From Variovorax sp. J22G73 (GTDB lineage: Bacteria > Pseudomonadota > Gammaproteobacteria > Burkholderiales > Burkholderiaceae_C), in the NCBI RefSeq assembly GCF_030317035.1, contig NZ_JASZYK010000002.1, forward strand, positions 1 to 64,000: 64,000 bases of DNA, read 5' to 3'. A program made the position numbers and the translations under genes. Of the stretch, positions 1 through 9,391 are shown in pieces. Each line of letters opens with the position of its first letter. Positions within the stretch are counted from its first letter, which is position 1. Below the pieces are notes generated by a model. The model was not told the DNA's origin. It made no database searches and saw nothing but the letters and a program-made list of their open reading frames with translations.

Positions 1-1
1 C

Positions 2-1990
2 AACGTCGACAGTTTGTCGACTTCAACGTCCACGGGCTTGAGCACGGCAACGAGCGGGATCGCAAGCCTTTCGTCCGGGTTGAGCACTGCGACGAGCGGC
101 ATCAGCAGCCTGTCGACCGGCTTGAGTACGACGAACAGCAACGTGGACAGCTTGTCGACTTCGACATCGACAGGCCTCAGCACAGCAACCAGTGGAATCA
201 CCAGCCTGTCGACGGGCTTGAGTACCACGAACAGCAACGTCGACAGTTTGTCGACTTCAACGTCCACGGGCTTGAGCACGGCAACGAGCGGGATCGCAAG
301 CCTTTCGTCCGGGTTGAGCACTGCGACGAGCGGCATCAGCAGCCTATCGACCGGCTTGAGCACGACGAACAGCAACGTGGACAGCTTGTCGACCTCGACA
401 TCGACAGGCCTCAGCACGGCGACCAGTGGAATCACCAGCCTGTCGACGGGCTTGAGTACCACGAACAGCAACATCGACAGTTTGTCGACCTCCACTTCTA
501 CGGGCTTGAGCACAGCCACAAGCGGAATCGCGAGCCTGTCGTCCGGCTTGAGCACTGCGACAAGCGGCATCAGCAGCCTGTCCACCGGCTTGAGCACGAC
601 GAACAGCAACGTGGACAGTCTGTCGACTTCCACTTCAACGGGCTTGAGCACTGCAACGAGCAGCATCGACAGCTTGTCTACTTCGACATCGACGGGGCTC
701 AGCACAGCCACAAGCGGAATCGCGAGCCTGTCGTCCGGCCTGAGTACCGCGACCATCGGCATCACCAGCTTGTCGACTGGCCTCAGCACCACGAACAGCA
801 ACGTAGACAGCTTGTCTACTTCCACTTCCACGGGCTTGAGCACAGCCACCAGCGGAATCGCGAGCCTGTCATCTGGGTTGAGCACGGCGACAAGCGGCAT
901 CAGCAGCCTGTCGACCGGCTTGAGCACCACGAACAGCACTGTGGACAGTCTGTCTACATCGACTTCAACAGGCCTGAGCACCGCAACAAGCAGCATAGAC
1001 AGCTTGTCGACCTCGACATCGACTGGTTTGAGCACGGCGGCCAGCGGGATCACGAGTCTGTCCACCGGGCTGAGCTCCACGAACAGCACCGTAGACAGCT
1101 TGTCGACTTCAACCTCAACCGGCTTGAGCACGGCGACCAGTGGGATCGCGAGCCTGTCGACAGGCCTGAGCACGACAAACAGCAACGTCGACAGCTTGTC
1201 GACCTCCACATCGACAGGACTGAGCACCGCAACGAGCGGAATAACGAGCCTTTCCACAGGCCTCAGCACAACCAACAGCAACGTAGACAGCCTTTCCACC
1301 TCCACATCGACAGGCCTCAGCACCGCAACAAGCAGCATCGGCAGCCTCTCCGCCTCCACCTCCACAGGCCTCAGCACCGCGGCAAGCGGCATCGCCAGCC
1401 TGTCGACCGGCCTGGGCACCACGAACAGCAGCCTGAGCAGCCTGTCGACTTCCACCTCGACCGGGCTGAGCACCGCGACGAGCAACATCACCAGCCTGTC
1501 GACCGGACTGAGCACCACGAACAGCAGCGTGGGAAGTTTGTCGACCGGGCTCAGCACCACCAACAGCACGGTCGGCAGCCTCTCCACCGGCCTCAGCACG
1601 ACGAACAGCACGGTCAGCAGCCTTTCCACCGGCCTGAGCACCACGAGCAGCAGCATCGGCAGCCTGTCGACCGGGCTCAGCACCACCAACAGCACGGTCA
1701 GCAGCCTCTCCACCGGGCTGAGCGCCACGACCAGCAACATCAGCAGCCTGTCGACAGGCCTCAGCACCACCAACAGCAACGTCAGCAGCCTGTCGACCTC
1801 GACGTCGAGCGGGCTCAGCACGGCGAACAGCGGCATCTCCAGCCTGTCGAGCGGGCTCAGCAGCACCAACAGCAGCCTCAGCAGCCTGTCGACCAGCGTC
1901 ATCGGCGCGACCACGGGCTACAACAGCCTGTCGACCGGGGTGAGCACGGCCAACAGCAACGTGAGCAACCTGAGCACGACGATCAACAAC
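2..1990 (+). repeat. Coding tandem repeat array in adhesin stalk
   Basis: About 2 kb of imperfect tandem repeats inside the adhesin gene. The basic unit is 42 bp (14 residues, GLSTxxSxxxSLST), and some units are lengthened to 54 bp by an extra STST segment. Adjacent copies differ mostly at synonymous third positions and at two or three variable residues (GIA/GIT/GIS, NVD, SID). Copies become more divergent after about base 1500. The same composite blocks (for example 14-180 and 256-420) recur nearly identically, which indicates recent duplication and likely copy-number variation. Confidence 0.9.
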
Positions 1991-3043
1991 ATCAACGACA
2001 CGGGCACCAAGTACTTCCATGCCAACTCGACCGCGGGCGACGCCACGGCCAGCGGGGCGGAGGCGGTGGCGATCGGGCCGCAGTCGATGGCGAGCGGGGC
2101 AAACGCGTTCGCGGCCGGCAACGGCGCGAAGGCGACGGCCGACGGCACGGTGGCGGTGGGCTTCGGCGCGCAGGCCACGGGCGCCAACGCGATCGCGATC
2201 GGCACGGGCGCGCTGGCCACGGGCTCGCAGGCGATCGGTGCCAATGCACGCGCGGGCGGCGGCGGCGTGGCGCTGGGCGACAACGCCGACGCGGGCGGCA
2301 CGCCGCTGAGCAAGGCGGGCGCCATCGCGCAGGGCACGGCCATCGGCTTCGGCGCGGTGGTGCAGCAGACCGGCGGCGTGGCGCTGGGCGCGAACTCGGT
2401 GGCGTCCACGGCCGCCGGCGTGGCCGGCTATGTGCCGGGCAGCGCCACGCCGCAGCAGGCCGCGGCCATTCGCGCGACCAACAGCACGCAAGCGGCGGTG
2501 TCGGTGGGCGACGCCGGCAGCGGGCAGTTCCGCCAGATCACGGGCGTGGCCGCGGGCACCGCCGACAGCGACGCCACCAACGTCGCGCAGCTCAAGGCCA
2601 CGGCAAACGCGGTGGCCGCGGGCGGCGTGCAGTACGCCACCAACCCCGACGGCTCCATCAACTACAACCAGGTGACGCTGGGCAACGGCCAGGCGCCCAA
2701 CGGCACGCGGCTGTCGAACGTGGCGCCGGGCGTGCTGCCCAACGACGCGGCCACCGTCGGCCAGGTGGCGGGCGTGCAGAACCAGTTGCAGGGCCAGGTG
2801 CGCGACGTGGCGCGCATCGCGTACTCGGGCGTGGCCATGGCCACGGCCATGAGTTCGCTGCCGCAGGCGATGACACCGGGCAAGAACCTGCTGTCGGTGG
2901 GCGTGGGCTACTTCTCGGGCTACAGCGCGCTGGCCATCGGCTATTCGCGCCGCTCGGAAAGCGGCAACTGGGTCTACAAGGTCAACGGCGGCATCAGCGC
3001 GCAGCGCTTCAACCTGGGCTTGGGCATCGGGTACGAATGGTGA
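2..3043 (+). CDS. Trimeric autotransporter adhesin (YadA-like), 3' part
   Basis: The reading frame is open from base 2, so the gene starts upstream of the window; about 1013 residues are present. Residues from base 2 to about 1990 form a degenerate stalk of 14-residue units (GLSTxxSxxxSLST) with STST insertions. From about 2003 a YadA-type head follows, with repeats such as EAVAIG, NAIAIG and GVALG. A neck-like segment ATNVAQLK lies near 2575. The last ~75 residues look like the four-strand YadA anchor and end in aromatic Trp (GLGIGYEW). The family is secreted by the type V route as a homotrimer and mediates adhesion or aggregation. The order stalk-then-head is noteworthy, because a head after a long Ser/Thr stalk puts one head close to the membrane. 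Ligand unknown. Confidence 0.93.
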   Translation, partial: NVDSLSTSTSTGLSTATSGIASLSSGLSTATSGISSLSTGLSTTNSNVDSLSTSTSTGLSTATSGITSLSTGLSTTNSNVDSLSTSTSTGLSTATSGIASLSSGLSTATSGISSLSTGLSTTNSNVDSLSTSTSTGLSTATSGITSLSTGLSTTNSNIDSLSTSTSTGLSTATSGIASLSSGLSTATSGISSLSTGLSTTNSNVDSLSTSTSTGLSTATSSIDSLSTSTSTGLSTATSGIASLSSGLSTATIGITSLSTGLSTTNSNVDSLSTSTSTGLSTATSGIASLSSGLSTATSGISSLSTGLSTTNSTVDSLSTSTSTGLSTATSSIDSLSTSTSTGLSTAASGITSLSTGLSSTNSTVDSLSTSTSTGLSTATSGIASLSTGLSTTNSNVDSLSTSTSTGLSTATSGITSLSTGLSTTNSNVDSLSTSTSTGLSTATSSIGSLSASTSTGLSTAASGIASLSTGLGTTNSSLSSLSTSTSTGLSTATSNITSLSTGLSTTNSSVGSLSTGLSTTNSTVGSLSTGLSTTNSTVSSLSTGLSTTSSSIGSLSTGLSTTNSTVSSLSTGLSATTSNISSLSTGLSTTNSNVSSLSTSTSSGLSTANSGISSLSSGLSSTNSSLSSLSTSVIGATTGYNSLSTGVSTANSNVSNLSTTINNINDTGTKYFHANSTAGDATASGAEAVAIGPQSMASGANAFAAGNGAKATADGTVAVGFGAQATGANAIAIGTGALATGSQAIGANARAGGGGVALGDNADAGGTPLSKAGAIAQGTAIGFGAVVQQTGGVALGANSVASTAAGVAGYVPGSATPQQAAAIRATNSTQAAVSVGDAGSGQFRQITGVAAGTADSDATNVAQLKATANAVAAGGVQYATNPDGSINYNQVTLGNGQAPNGTRLSNVAPGVLPNDAATVGQVAGVQNQLQGQVRDVARIAYSGVAMATAMSSLPQAMTPGKNLLSVGVGYFSGYSALAIGYSRRSESGNWVYKVNGGISAQRFNLGLGIGYEW

Positions 3044-3080
3044 AAGAAAAAAGGGTGCCACGCATGAGCGCGGCACCCTT
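3041..3080 (-). terminator. Intrinsic terminator, probably bidirectional
   Basis: A perfect 9-bp inverted repeat (AAGGGTGCC at 3051-3059, GGCACCCTT at 3072-3080) with a 12-nt loop lies 7 bp after the adhesin stop. On the minus strand the stem is followed by a T-rich run (bases 3050 down to 3041), the standard pattern for factor-independent termination of the convergent tpsB-tpsA transcript. On the plus strand there is no T-tract, so termination of the adhesin there would be weaker. Confidence 0.65.
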
Positions 3081-3192
3081 GAAGGGGGCGGAGGGCTCCA
3101 GCAACAGCTGGTGGTGGCGCCGACGCCGAAGGCTTCAGTGGCGGTGTCCAGCTAGTTCAGGTGAGCCGCATGGTCTTCGGCTTGGCCTCAGT

Positions 3193-4782
3193 TCAGAAAA
3201 TAGGGGGTGTCCGGCTGTTCACCCACCAAGCCATGCCAGGCACTGCGTAGGGGCTTCCGTTGATGATGAGGTCGAGGCCATGGAGGGACGGATCTCTGCT
3301 CGAACTGCGAGGGTTCAAGACGATGAATTTGCCGTGGTTTGGCCCTTCGCCGAATTTGCCGACAGACGTGAGTGTCGAGTGAGTCCCGTTGCTGAAGCTG
3401 AGCATGCCGGAGCTCGGCGAATACGACAAAGCAGTGAATCCGTCGTTGAAATTGACCACGTCCTCACCGGTCAGCCGAGCCGCGGTATGCACCCGGGCGC
3501 GCTGCTCCTGCTTGCTCCTGGCTTCTTCCTGCGCCGTTTTCGGCTTTTGTTGCTCCTCCTGTGCTTGCGTCGCAGCGAGCTGGCGGCTGCGTTCGAAGGC
3601 GGCTGTTTGCTCCTGGCGCCGCGCATCGTCCTCGCGCGAACGCGCCTGCAATGCCTGCTCGTCCTTCTTCTGAGCTGCCTCCCGTGCTTCCTGGCGCCTG
3701 CGTGCCAACATTGCTACCTCCGCCGCCTGTTGCTGAGCGCGTCTTTGTGCCGCCTGCTCAGGGTTCTCCACGTCCGCCCGTAGCTGAGCTGTTACTGTTG
3801 CCACGTGCTGAGCGCGATCTATCGCCGCCTGTTTCTCCGCCTGCTGTTTAGCGCGTTCCTTTTCCGCTTCCTGCCGCGCGCGTTCCTGCACCATCTCTGC
3901 TCTCAGCTTTGCCACATCCATCCGCTCGGGCTTGGCCGCCGAAGGCCCGTGCGTGACGCCGCCTTGCGGCGAAACCTCCAGGCTGCCCGTCAACGCCTTC
4001 GCGGTACCGCCGACGTTCACGCCCACGCCCTGGCCGTTGCCCACCAGCGAGATGCCGCTCGAATACATGCCGCCGAGGTTCGACGCGTCCAGCACGATGG
4101 TGCTGCTCACGCTGTTCGACGTGTTCTTGCTCAGGTCGATGTCCGTATTGGCTGCGCCCGTGACGATGCTCGCCTGCCGCTTGCTCTGCAAGCCGGAGAC
4201 TTCGACCGCGTAGGCAATCAGGTCGACCTGGTCGACCGTGCTGGCGTCCAGGCCTTGCCCGTCGATCTTGCCCTTGGCGGTGTCGATGCGGGTGATGTTG
4301 CCGCTGGCGTCGAACACCGGCTTGCCGGTGGTCAGCGTGGCGCGCGACACGTTGACGAAGCTCGCGCCCTTGACGCTGATGCCATTCGGGTTGACCAGCA
4401 CCAGCCGCGCGCGCTGCCCGGCGATTTCAGTCGCGCCGCCCAGCAGCGATGCCTTCGAGCCGATCACCTCGTTGAGGATGACCTTCGCGGCGCCGCCGCG
4501 CAGCGCAGGGTTGCCTGCGATATCGCCGCCGAGCTTGGTGCTCAAGCCCGCGGCGCTGTTGTTCAGGATGAGGCCCTGCGCGCCGACGTTGTAGTCGGTG
4601 AACCGGTTGTGCGATACGCCCGCGGCGTTCGGCGCCACGATGTTGACGATGGGGGTCTTGTTGCCAGGGGCGGAAAGTGTCGCCTGGCTTGGTCCGGCGG
4701 CAGGCGTGAGTTGCGCGAATGCTGCCGTCGACGAGAGCAGCAGAGAGGCGAGGGCTGCGATTCGGTGTTTGTTTTTTTTCAT
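3193..4782 (-). CDS. TpsA-type two-partner-secretion exoprotein, short, with coiled-coil C-terminus
   Basis: Secreted exoprotein of a type Vb system, 529 residues from ATG 4782. This start gives a clean signal peptide (MKKNKHRIAALASLL...AFAQ) and has AAGGGA just upstream; frames further upstream lack a signal. Residues ~25-285 are a TPS/haemagglutination-activity domain with the NEV (residues 104-106) and NPNGI (131-135) motifs recognised by TpsB. Residues ~287-433 are a charged Ala/Arg/Glu/Gln coiled coil. Residues ~435-529 form a terminal domain that I do not recognise. Classical TpsA proteins are far longer and rich in beta-helix repeats, so this is a minimal or rearranged version. Base composition falls in the C-terminal half, which suggests a swapped module. 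It lies downstream of its transporter gene. Confidence 0.85.
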   Translation of the reverse strand: MKKNKHRIAALASLLLSSTAAFAQLTPAAGPSQATLSAPGNKTPIVNIVAPNAAGVSHNRFTDYNVGAQGLILNNSAAGLSTKLGGDIAGNPALRGGAAKVILNEVIGSKASLLGGATEIAGQRARLVLVNPNGISVKGASFVNVSRATLTTGKPVFDASGNITRIDTAKGKIDGQGLDASTVDQVDLIAYAVEVSGLQSKRQASIVTGAANTDIDLSKNTSNSVSSTIVLDASNLGGMYSSGISLVGNGQGVGVNVGGTAKALTGSLEVSPQGGVTHGPSAAKPERMDVAKLRAEMVQERARQEAEKERAKQQAEKQAAIDRAQHVATVTAQLRADVENPEQAAQRRAQQQAAEVAMLARRRQEAREAAQKKDEQALQARSREDDARRQEQTAAFERSRQLAATQAQEEQQKPKTAQEEARSKQEQRARVHTAARLTGEDVVNFNDGFTALSYSPSSGMLSFSNGTHSTLTSVGKFGEGPNHGKFIVLNPRSSSRDPSLHGLDLIINGSPYAVPGMAWWVNSRTPPIF

Positions 4783-4932
4783 GATTCCCTTGAGGAGTGA
4801 AGACAGAAGGCAGGCGGCAACAAAGGCGACCTGCATTGATAGAGCGGTGTGGGTGTGGCGCTGCCTGGTTTGCCCTTGCATCGAATGCCGATGAACCGAT
4901 GGCCACGCCCGGCGCGGGCGCGATCGCAAGGT

Positions 4933-6657
4933 TCAAAAGCTGGTGGTTAAAAGAAAGTTCAGGAACGGCTTGCGGCTCTTCAGTACCTCCGGTTTGGTAA
5001 CGGGTGTTCCCACTGAAAAGTCGTAGCCGACGCGCCCCTGGTTGCCCCGCAAGCCCACGGCGGCGCCGGCCAGGCGGCGCGCGTGGCGCGGCGTGCCGCC
5101 GCCCGACACGGCGCCGGTGTCCAGCGCCGCGTAGGCCTCGCCGAAACCCGACGTGGACGCCGCTACCGGTATCGGCATGGCCACTTCGTTGCGCCACAGC
5201 CATCCGCCGGGCGCGAACAACGTCGTGTTGCCGTCGAAGCCGCGCACGCTCTCGCGGCCTCCCAGCTGCAGGTATTCGGACGAAGGCAGCGGCGTGGGCG
5301 CGTGCTGCAGCAGCAGGCTGCCGCGGTAGCCGAATCTTTGCCCGCCTGCCTCGAACGGCAGGTCCGCGGAGGCCCGCGCCGTGGCGACGCGGTAGCGCCC
5401 GTTCCAGTCCGGGTGGTCTTGCACATGGCCAGGAAACCGGCTCTCGCCGGGCAGGCTGCCACGCAGGCCGACGCCGAATTCGAACAAGGCGTCGTCGAAC
5501 TTCTCGAGATGGCTGAACGCGAGGTCGAAGCCCGTGGTGTCGCGCCGCTGAACATCGAGCGCCTTGCCGTCGAACCAGCCGTTCTCCTGCCGGCGAAACA
5601 GCGAGAGCCTGAGCGTGCCCTTGCTGTGGCCCGAGCGATATGGCACATAGGCCATGCCCATCTCGAAGCGGCGCGTGCGCGAGGCATAGGGATACGTTCC
5701 CTCAGGGTCTTCGATGCGCTGCCGCGCGGCCCACTCGCTGGCACCGACGGAGACCGACGCGTACCCGATGGGCACGTTCCACGCAATGCTCCTTGCCGTC
5801 GAGCCTCGCGTGCGCCTGCGAAAGGGCGCGTCGCCGCTGAAGGTGGCGATCAGCTGGTCGTGCAAGTGCAGCGGCGAGTCGATGGAAACCACGGCCCCCA
5901 ACTGGTTGCGGCCCGACGCATCGACACCCGCGTTGTCGGCGGTCAACACGCCGTGCACGCGCGCGGCGTCGGCGGGGTGCCTGAACACGATGTCGCTCTG
6001 GCCGGCCTCGGCGCCCGGCAGCAGGTCAAACGCCGTGGTGCGTTGGCCCGGCAGGCGGCGGATATTTTCAAGCGCCTGGTCCAGGTCGCGCACGTTCAGC
6101 AAATCGCCTGCCGTGGCCGGCAGCACCGTGGCGGGCGATCCGATGCGGCCTTCGGTGTCGCGGATCTGGCCGATGCGGCCCGCGACGATCTCGATGAGCA
6201 GGCGACCCGTCGACAGATCCTGTTCCGGCACGACGACCTGCGTGGTCATGTAGCCCCCGTCGAGCAGCGCCCGTGCAATGGCCGTGCGGGCCACCCGCAG
6301 CCCTTGCGCGCCGAGGCAATGGCCTTCGATGGCGACGCGGCCGGGCAGCCACGGAAAAGACGCGGCGCCGCGCCATTCGATGGACGAAATCAGGAAGCAG
6401 GGCGTTTCGGCGGGGAATACGGTCGGCGAGGCGGCGCCGGCTTGCGTGCGGGTCAACAGGTCGGGCCGCTCGGCCACGCGCGCCCTGGCTTCGTCGAGTT
6501 GCAGCCGCAGCCGCTGTTCGTTGTGCGCCGACGCATCGGGCGATGCGGTTTGTGCGGCGGCCTTCAGCGCGAACAGCAGGCAGACCGCCGCGTGGAGCGA
6601 GGCGCGCGCCGCCGTTTTTCTTCTTGTTCGATTCAAACTGTTCCATGCCGTAGCCAA
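4933..6657 (-). CDS. TpsB outer-membrane transporter (ShlB/FhaC/HecB family)
   Basis: Omp85-superfamily channel that exports the neighbouring TpsA across the outer membrane; 574 residues, normal family length. An N-terminal signal region (residues ~1-36, ending AAAQ) is followed by a POTRA-containing stretch (~85-190) and a C-terminal beta-barrel. The conserved VRGFDG motif of the barrel lid loop is at 471-476, and the protein ends in Phe, as outer-membrane barrels do. It lies 150 bp upstream of tpsA on the same strand, the usual tpsB-tpsA operon order. No strong promoter was identified in the 117 bp upstream. Confidence 0.92.
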   Translation of the reverse strand: MATAWNSLNRTRRKTAARASLHAAVCLLFALKAAAQTASPDASAHNEQRLRLQLDEARARVAERPDLLTRTQAGAASPTVFPAETPCFLISSIEWRGAASFPWLPGRVAIEGHCLGAQGLRVARTAIARALLDGGYMTTQVVVPEQDLSTGRLLIEIVAGRIGQIRDTEGRIGSPATVLPATAGDLLNVRDLDQALENIRRLPGQRTTAFDLLPGAEAGQSDIVFRHPADAARVHGVLTADNAGVDASGRNQLGAVVSIDSPLHLHDQLIATFSGDAPFRRRTRGSTARSIAWNVPIGYASVSVGASEWAARQRIEDPEGTYPYASRTRRFEMGMAYVPYRSGHSKGTLRLSLFRRQENGWFDGKALDVQRRDTTGFDLAFSHLEKFDDALFEFGVGLRGSLPGESRFPGHVQDHPDWNGRYRVATARASADLPFEAGGQRFGYRGSLLLQHAPTPLPSSEYLQLGGRESVRGFDGNTTLFAPGGWLWRNEVAMPIPVAASTSGFGEAYAALDTGAVSGGGTPRHARRLAGAAVGLRGNQGRVGYDFSVGTPVTKPEVLKSRKPFLNFLLTTSF

Positions 6658-6774
6658 ACGGCGATTGAAGTTCAGTTCGACTTTTCGACGGCTAGGAGAG
6701 GGCTGATTCGGCTTTTGTTTTTTGCCGGGAACGTGGGGTTGTGTTAGCTAGCCTCCTTTGTTTTCATTTGCAGC

Positions 6775-7863
6775 TCAATGCCCTGTCGGCGCCACCATGC
6801 GATGGCGCAGCTGGTCGGCCACCACGGCCACGATCAGCAGCACGCCCAGCACCACCATCTGCAGGTACGAGCCCACGCTAGCCAGGTTCATGCCGTTCTG
6901 CACCAGCCCGATGAAGATCGCGCCCATCACCACGTTGGGCACGCGGCCGATGCCGCCGCGCAGGCTCACGCCCGCGATCACGCAGGCGGCGATGGACTCC
7001 AGCGCCACCGTGCCGCCCAGGTTGGCCTCGCCGGTCTCGACGCGCGCGGTGAGCAGCAGGCCGCTCACGGCCGCCAGCCCGGCGCACAGCAGGTAGGCCG
7101 TCAGCAGCACGCGGCGCGTGTCGATGCCCGAGAGCGCCGCGGCCTTGGCGTTGCCGCCCACGGCCAGCAGGTGCGTGCCCGTGGGCATGCGGCCCATGAG
7201 CACGGCCATGCCCGCGACGCACACGGCCGTGACCCACACAGGCACCGGTACCCCCAGCAGCGTGCCGAAGCCGAACAGGTCGCTGAAGCCGGCCGGCAGG
7301 CCCGACACCGGCACGCCGCCGGTAAGGTACAGCGCCAGGCCGAAGCCGATGGACTGCACGCCCAGCGTCACGATGAAGGGCGACACGCCGACCACGGCCA
7401 CGCCGATGCCGTTGACCAGGCCCACCGTGAGCCCCGCGAGCAACCCGCACGCGCAACCGGCGATCACCACGACCCAGGTCGCATCGGGCAGCGCCGCGCC
7501 CAGGGCCTGCATGGCCAGCGCCGACACCACCGAGGCGATGGCCATCACCGTGCCCACCGACAGGTCGAAGCCGCCCGTGACCAGCGCCAGCATCTGGCCC
7601 ATAGACACCAGCACCAGGTAGACCGACTGGCGCAGCAGGTTGACCATGTTCTGCACGGTGAGGAACTGGTCGGACAGGGTGCTGAACACCACGATGGCGA
7701 TCACCAGCATGAAGGGCAGCACGCCCAGGCGCAGGAACAGGTTGCGCAGCATGCCGAGCACGCGTGCGCCCAGGCCGGGTGGAGCGGACAAAGGCGAGGC
7801 TGAAGGCATCGAGGAAGGCATCGAGGAAGGCATGGACGAAGGCAGGGAGGAGGGCGCGGTCAT
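6775..7863 (-). CDS. ABC transporter permease, RbsC/sugar (CUT2) type
   Basis: Inner-membrane permease of an RbsC-like ABC importer, 362 residues, with many hydrophobic segments across most of the length. ATG 7863 overlaps the stop of the ATPase gene by four bases (ATGA), so the two are translationally coupled. The N-terminus is unusual: before the first membrane segment is a short repeat (SSMP repeated) encoded by 12-bp tandem units at about 7804-7850. It works with the ATPase and the TorT-type binding protein upstream and is the last gene of the pxp operon. Substrate unknown; the context suggests a lactam, amide or amino-acid-derived compound rather than a sugar. Confidence 0.9.
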   Translation of the reverse strand: MTAPSSLPSSMPSSMPSSMPSASPLSAPPGLGARVLGMLRNLFLRLGVLPFMLVIAIVVFSTLSDQFLTVQNMVNLLRQSVYLVLVSMGQMLALVTGGFDLSVGTVMAIASVVSALAMQALGAALPDATWVVVIAGCACGLLAGLTVGLVNGIGVAVVGVSPFIVTLGVQSIGFGLALYLTGGVPVSGLPAGFSDLFGFGTLLGVPVPVWVTAVCVAGMAVLMGRMPTGTHLLAVGGNAKAAALSGIDTRRVLLTAYLLCAGLAAVSGLLLTARVETGEANLGGTVALESIAACVIAGVSLRGGIGRVPNVVMGAIFIGLVQNGMNLASVGSYLQMVVLGVLLIVAVVADQLRHRMVAPTGH

Positions 7864-9374
7864 GGGTCTCTTTCGCTGGAACCGAAGAACAGGTTGAGCA
7901 CGGCGGTCTCCTGGATGGCGTCGCCCCGCAGCTCGCCGGCGATCTCGCCGCGGCACATCACGTACAGGCGGTGGCTCAGGTGCAGCACCTCGGGCAGGTC
8001 CGACGAAATGACCACCACCGCCGCGCCGCCCTCGCAGAGCTTGCGAATCACCTGGTACAGCGCGGCGCGCGTGCCGATGTCCACGCCCACCGTGGGTTCG
8101 TCGAACACGTAGAGCGCGGCGTCGCGCGTCATGCCCTTGCCGAACAGCACCTTCTGCTGGTTGCCGCCCGACAGCAGGCCCACCGGGCGGTCGAGGTTGC
8201 GCGGGGCCAGTTCCACGCGCTCGGCCGCTGCCGCCGAGAGCTTGCGACCCAGGCGCCTGCGCAGCCAGCCACCATGCCCGCGCAGCGGCCCGTGCACCAG
8301 CGGCAGCACGATGTTGGCGCGCGAGGCAAAGCCCAGCACCAGCCCCTCGCCCTTGCGGTCGGGCGGCAGGTAGAACATGCCCTCGTCGAGCAGCCGGCGC
8401 ACCGTGGCGCCGGTGCGCGGCTGGCCCTTGAACAGCACGCGGCCTTCGCTGACCGCGTCCAGCCCGTACACGGCACGGAACAGCTCCGACTTGCCGCAGC
8501 CCACCAGCCCCGCCAGCCCGACCACCTCGCCGCGCCGCACCACCAGGGTCGCACGGCGCACGCCGTTGGGCGAGCTGAGCCCGTCGATCTGCAGCACCAC
8601 CTCGCCGGGGCTGGACGCGATGCGCGGATAGACCTGCTCGACGGCGCGCCCGCTCATCAGTTCGATCAGCCGGTCGGCGCCGGTCTCGCGCGCTTGCACG
8701 GTGGTCACCTTGCGCCCGTCGCGCAGCACCGTGATGCGGTCGGCGATCTGCGCAATTTCCTGCATGCGGTGCGAGATGTAGACGATGCCCACGCCGCGCG
8801 CCTTCAGCCGCGCGACCAGCGCGAACAGGCGCTGTGTTTCGGTGTCGGTGAGCGAGGCGGTCGGCTCGTCGAGGATCAGCACCGACACCTCGCCGCGCAG
8901 GCCCTTGGCAATTTCCACCATCTGCTGCTGCGCGCGCGACAGGCCCGCCACGGGTGCGTCGCAGTCGATGTCGAAGCCCAGGTCGGCCAGCATCGCGCGG
9001 GCGCGCTCACGCAGCGCGCCGCGGTCGAGCAGGCCGGCCTTGCACGGCTCCTCGCCCAGGCTCAGGTTCTGCGCCACCGACAGCGTGGGAATGAGCGAGA
9101 ACTCCTGAAACACCGCGCTGATGCCGTGGCGCCGCGCCTCGTGCACGCTCGACAACTTCACCGGCGCGCCGTGCATGCGGATCTCCCCGGCCGAAGGCAC
9201 GTTGGCGCCGGCCAGCAGCGAGATCAGCGTCGACTTGCCCGCGCCGTTCTCGCCGAACAGCACGTGCACTTCGCCCGCGCGCAGGTCGAAGTCGACGCCG
9301 TCGAGCGCGATCACGCCCGGGTAGCGCTTGCCGAGCCCGCTGGTCTGGAGCAGCGGCTGAGACGATGAAGGCAT
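7860..9374 (-). CDS. ABC transporter ATP-binding protein, RbsA-like (two ABC domains)
   Basis: Tandem-ABC ATPase of 504 residues that energises the adjacent permease. The first domain has Walker A GENGAGKS (41-48), a divergent signature LSRAQQQM and Walker B LILDEPTASL. The second has GLVGCGKSE, signature LSGGNQQKV and VFDEPTVGVDIG. The open frame continues far upstream, but ATG 9374 is chosen because the family's N-terminus (LLQTSGLGKRYPGVIALDGV) begins there, and because upstream sequence belongs to the binding-protein gene on the same strand in another frame. It lies 17 bp after that gene and overlaps the permease gene by four bases. Confidence 0.93.
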   Translation of the reverse strand: MPSSSQPLLQTSGLGKRYPGVIALDGVDFDLRAGEVHVLFGENGAGKSTLISLLAGANVPSAGEIRMHGAPVKLSSVHEARRHGISAVFQEFSLIPTLSVAQNLSLGEEPCKAGLLDRGALRERARAMLADLGFDIDCDAPVAGLSRAQQQMVEIAKGLRGEVSVLILDEPTASLTDTETQRLFALVARLKARGVGIVYISHRMQEIAQIADRITVLRDGRKVTTVQARETGADRLIELMSGRAVEQVYPRIASSPGEVVLQIDGLSSPNGVRRATLVVRRGEVVGLAGLVGCGKSELFRAVYGLDAVSEGRVLFKGQPRTGATVRRLLDEGMFYLPPDRKGEGLVLGFASRANIVLPLVHGPLRGHGGWLRRRLGRKLSAAAAERVELAPRNLDRPVGLLSGGNQQKVLFGKGMTRDAALYVFDEPTVGVDIGTRAALYQVIRKLCEGGAAVVVISSDLPEVLHLSHRLYVMCRGEIAGELRGDAIQETAVLNLFFGSSERDP

Positions 9375-9391
9375 GGGCCCGCCCGCCTTGG

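Noticed and set aside
2..1990. Repeat array considered as CRISPR
   Set aside because: The units are coding, in frame, contiguous and lack unique spacers.
1115..3076. Minus-strand frame over the adhesin gene
   Set aside because: Arises from the repeat bias of the adhesin; no homology-like features.
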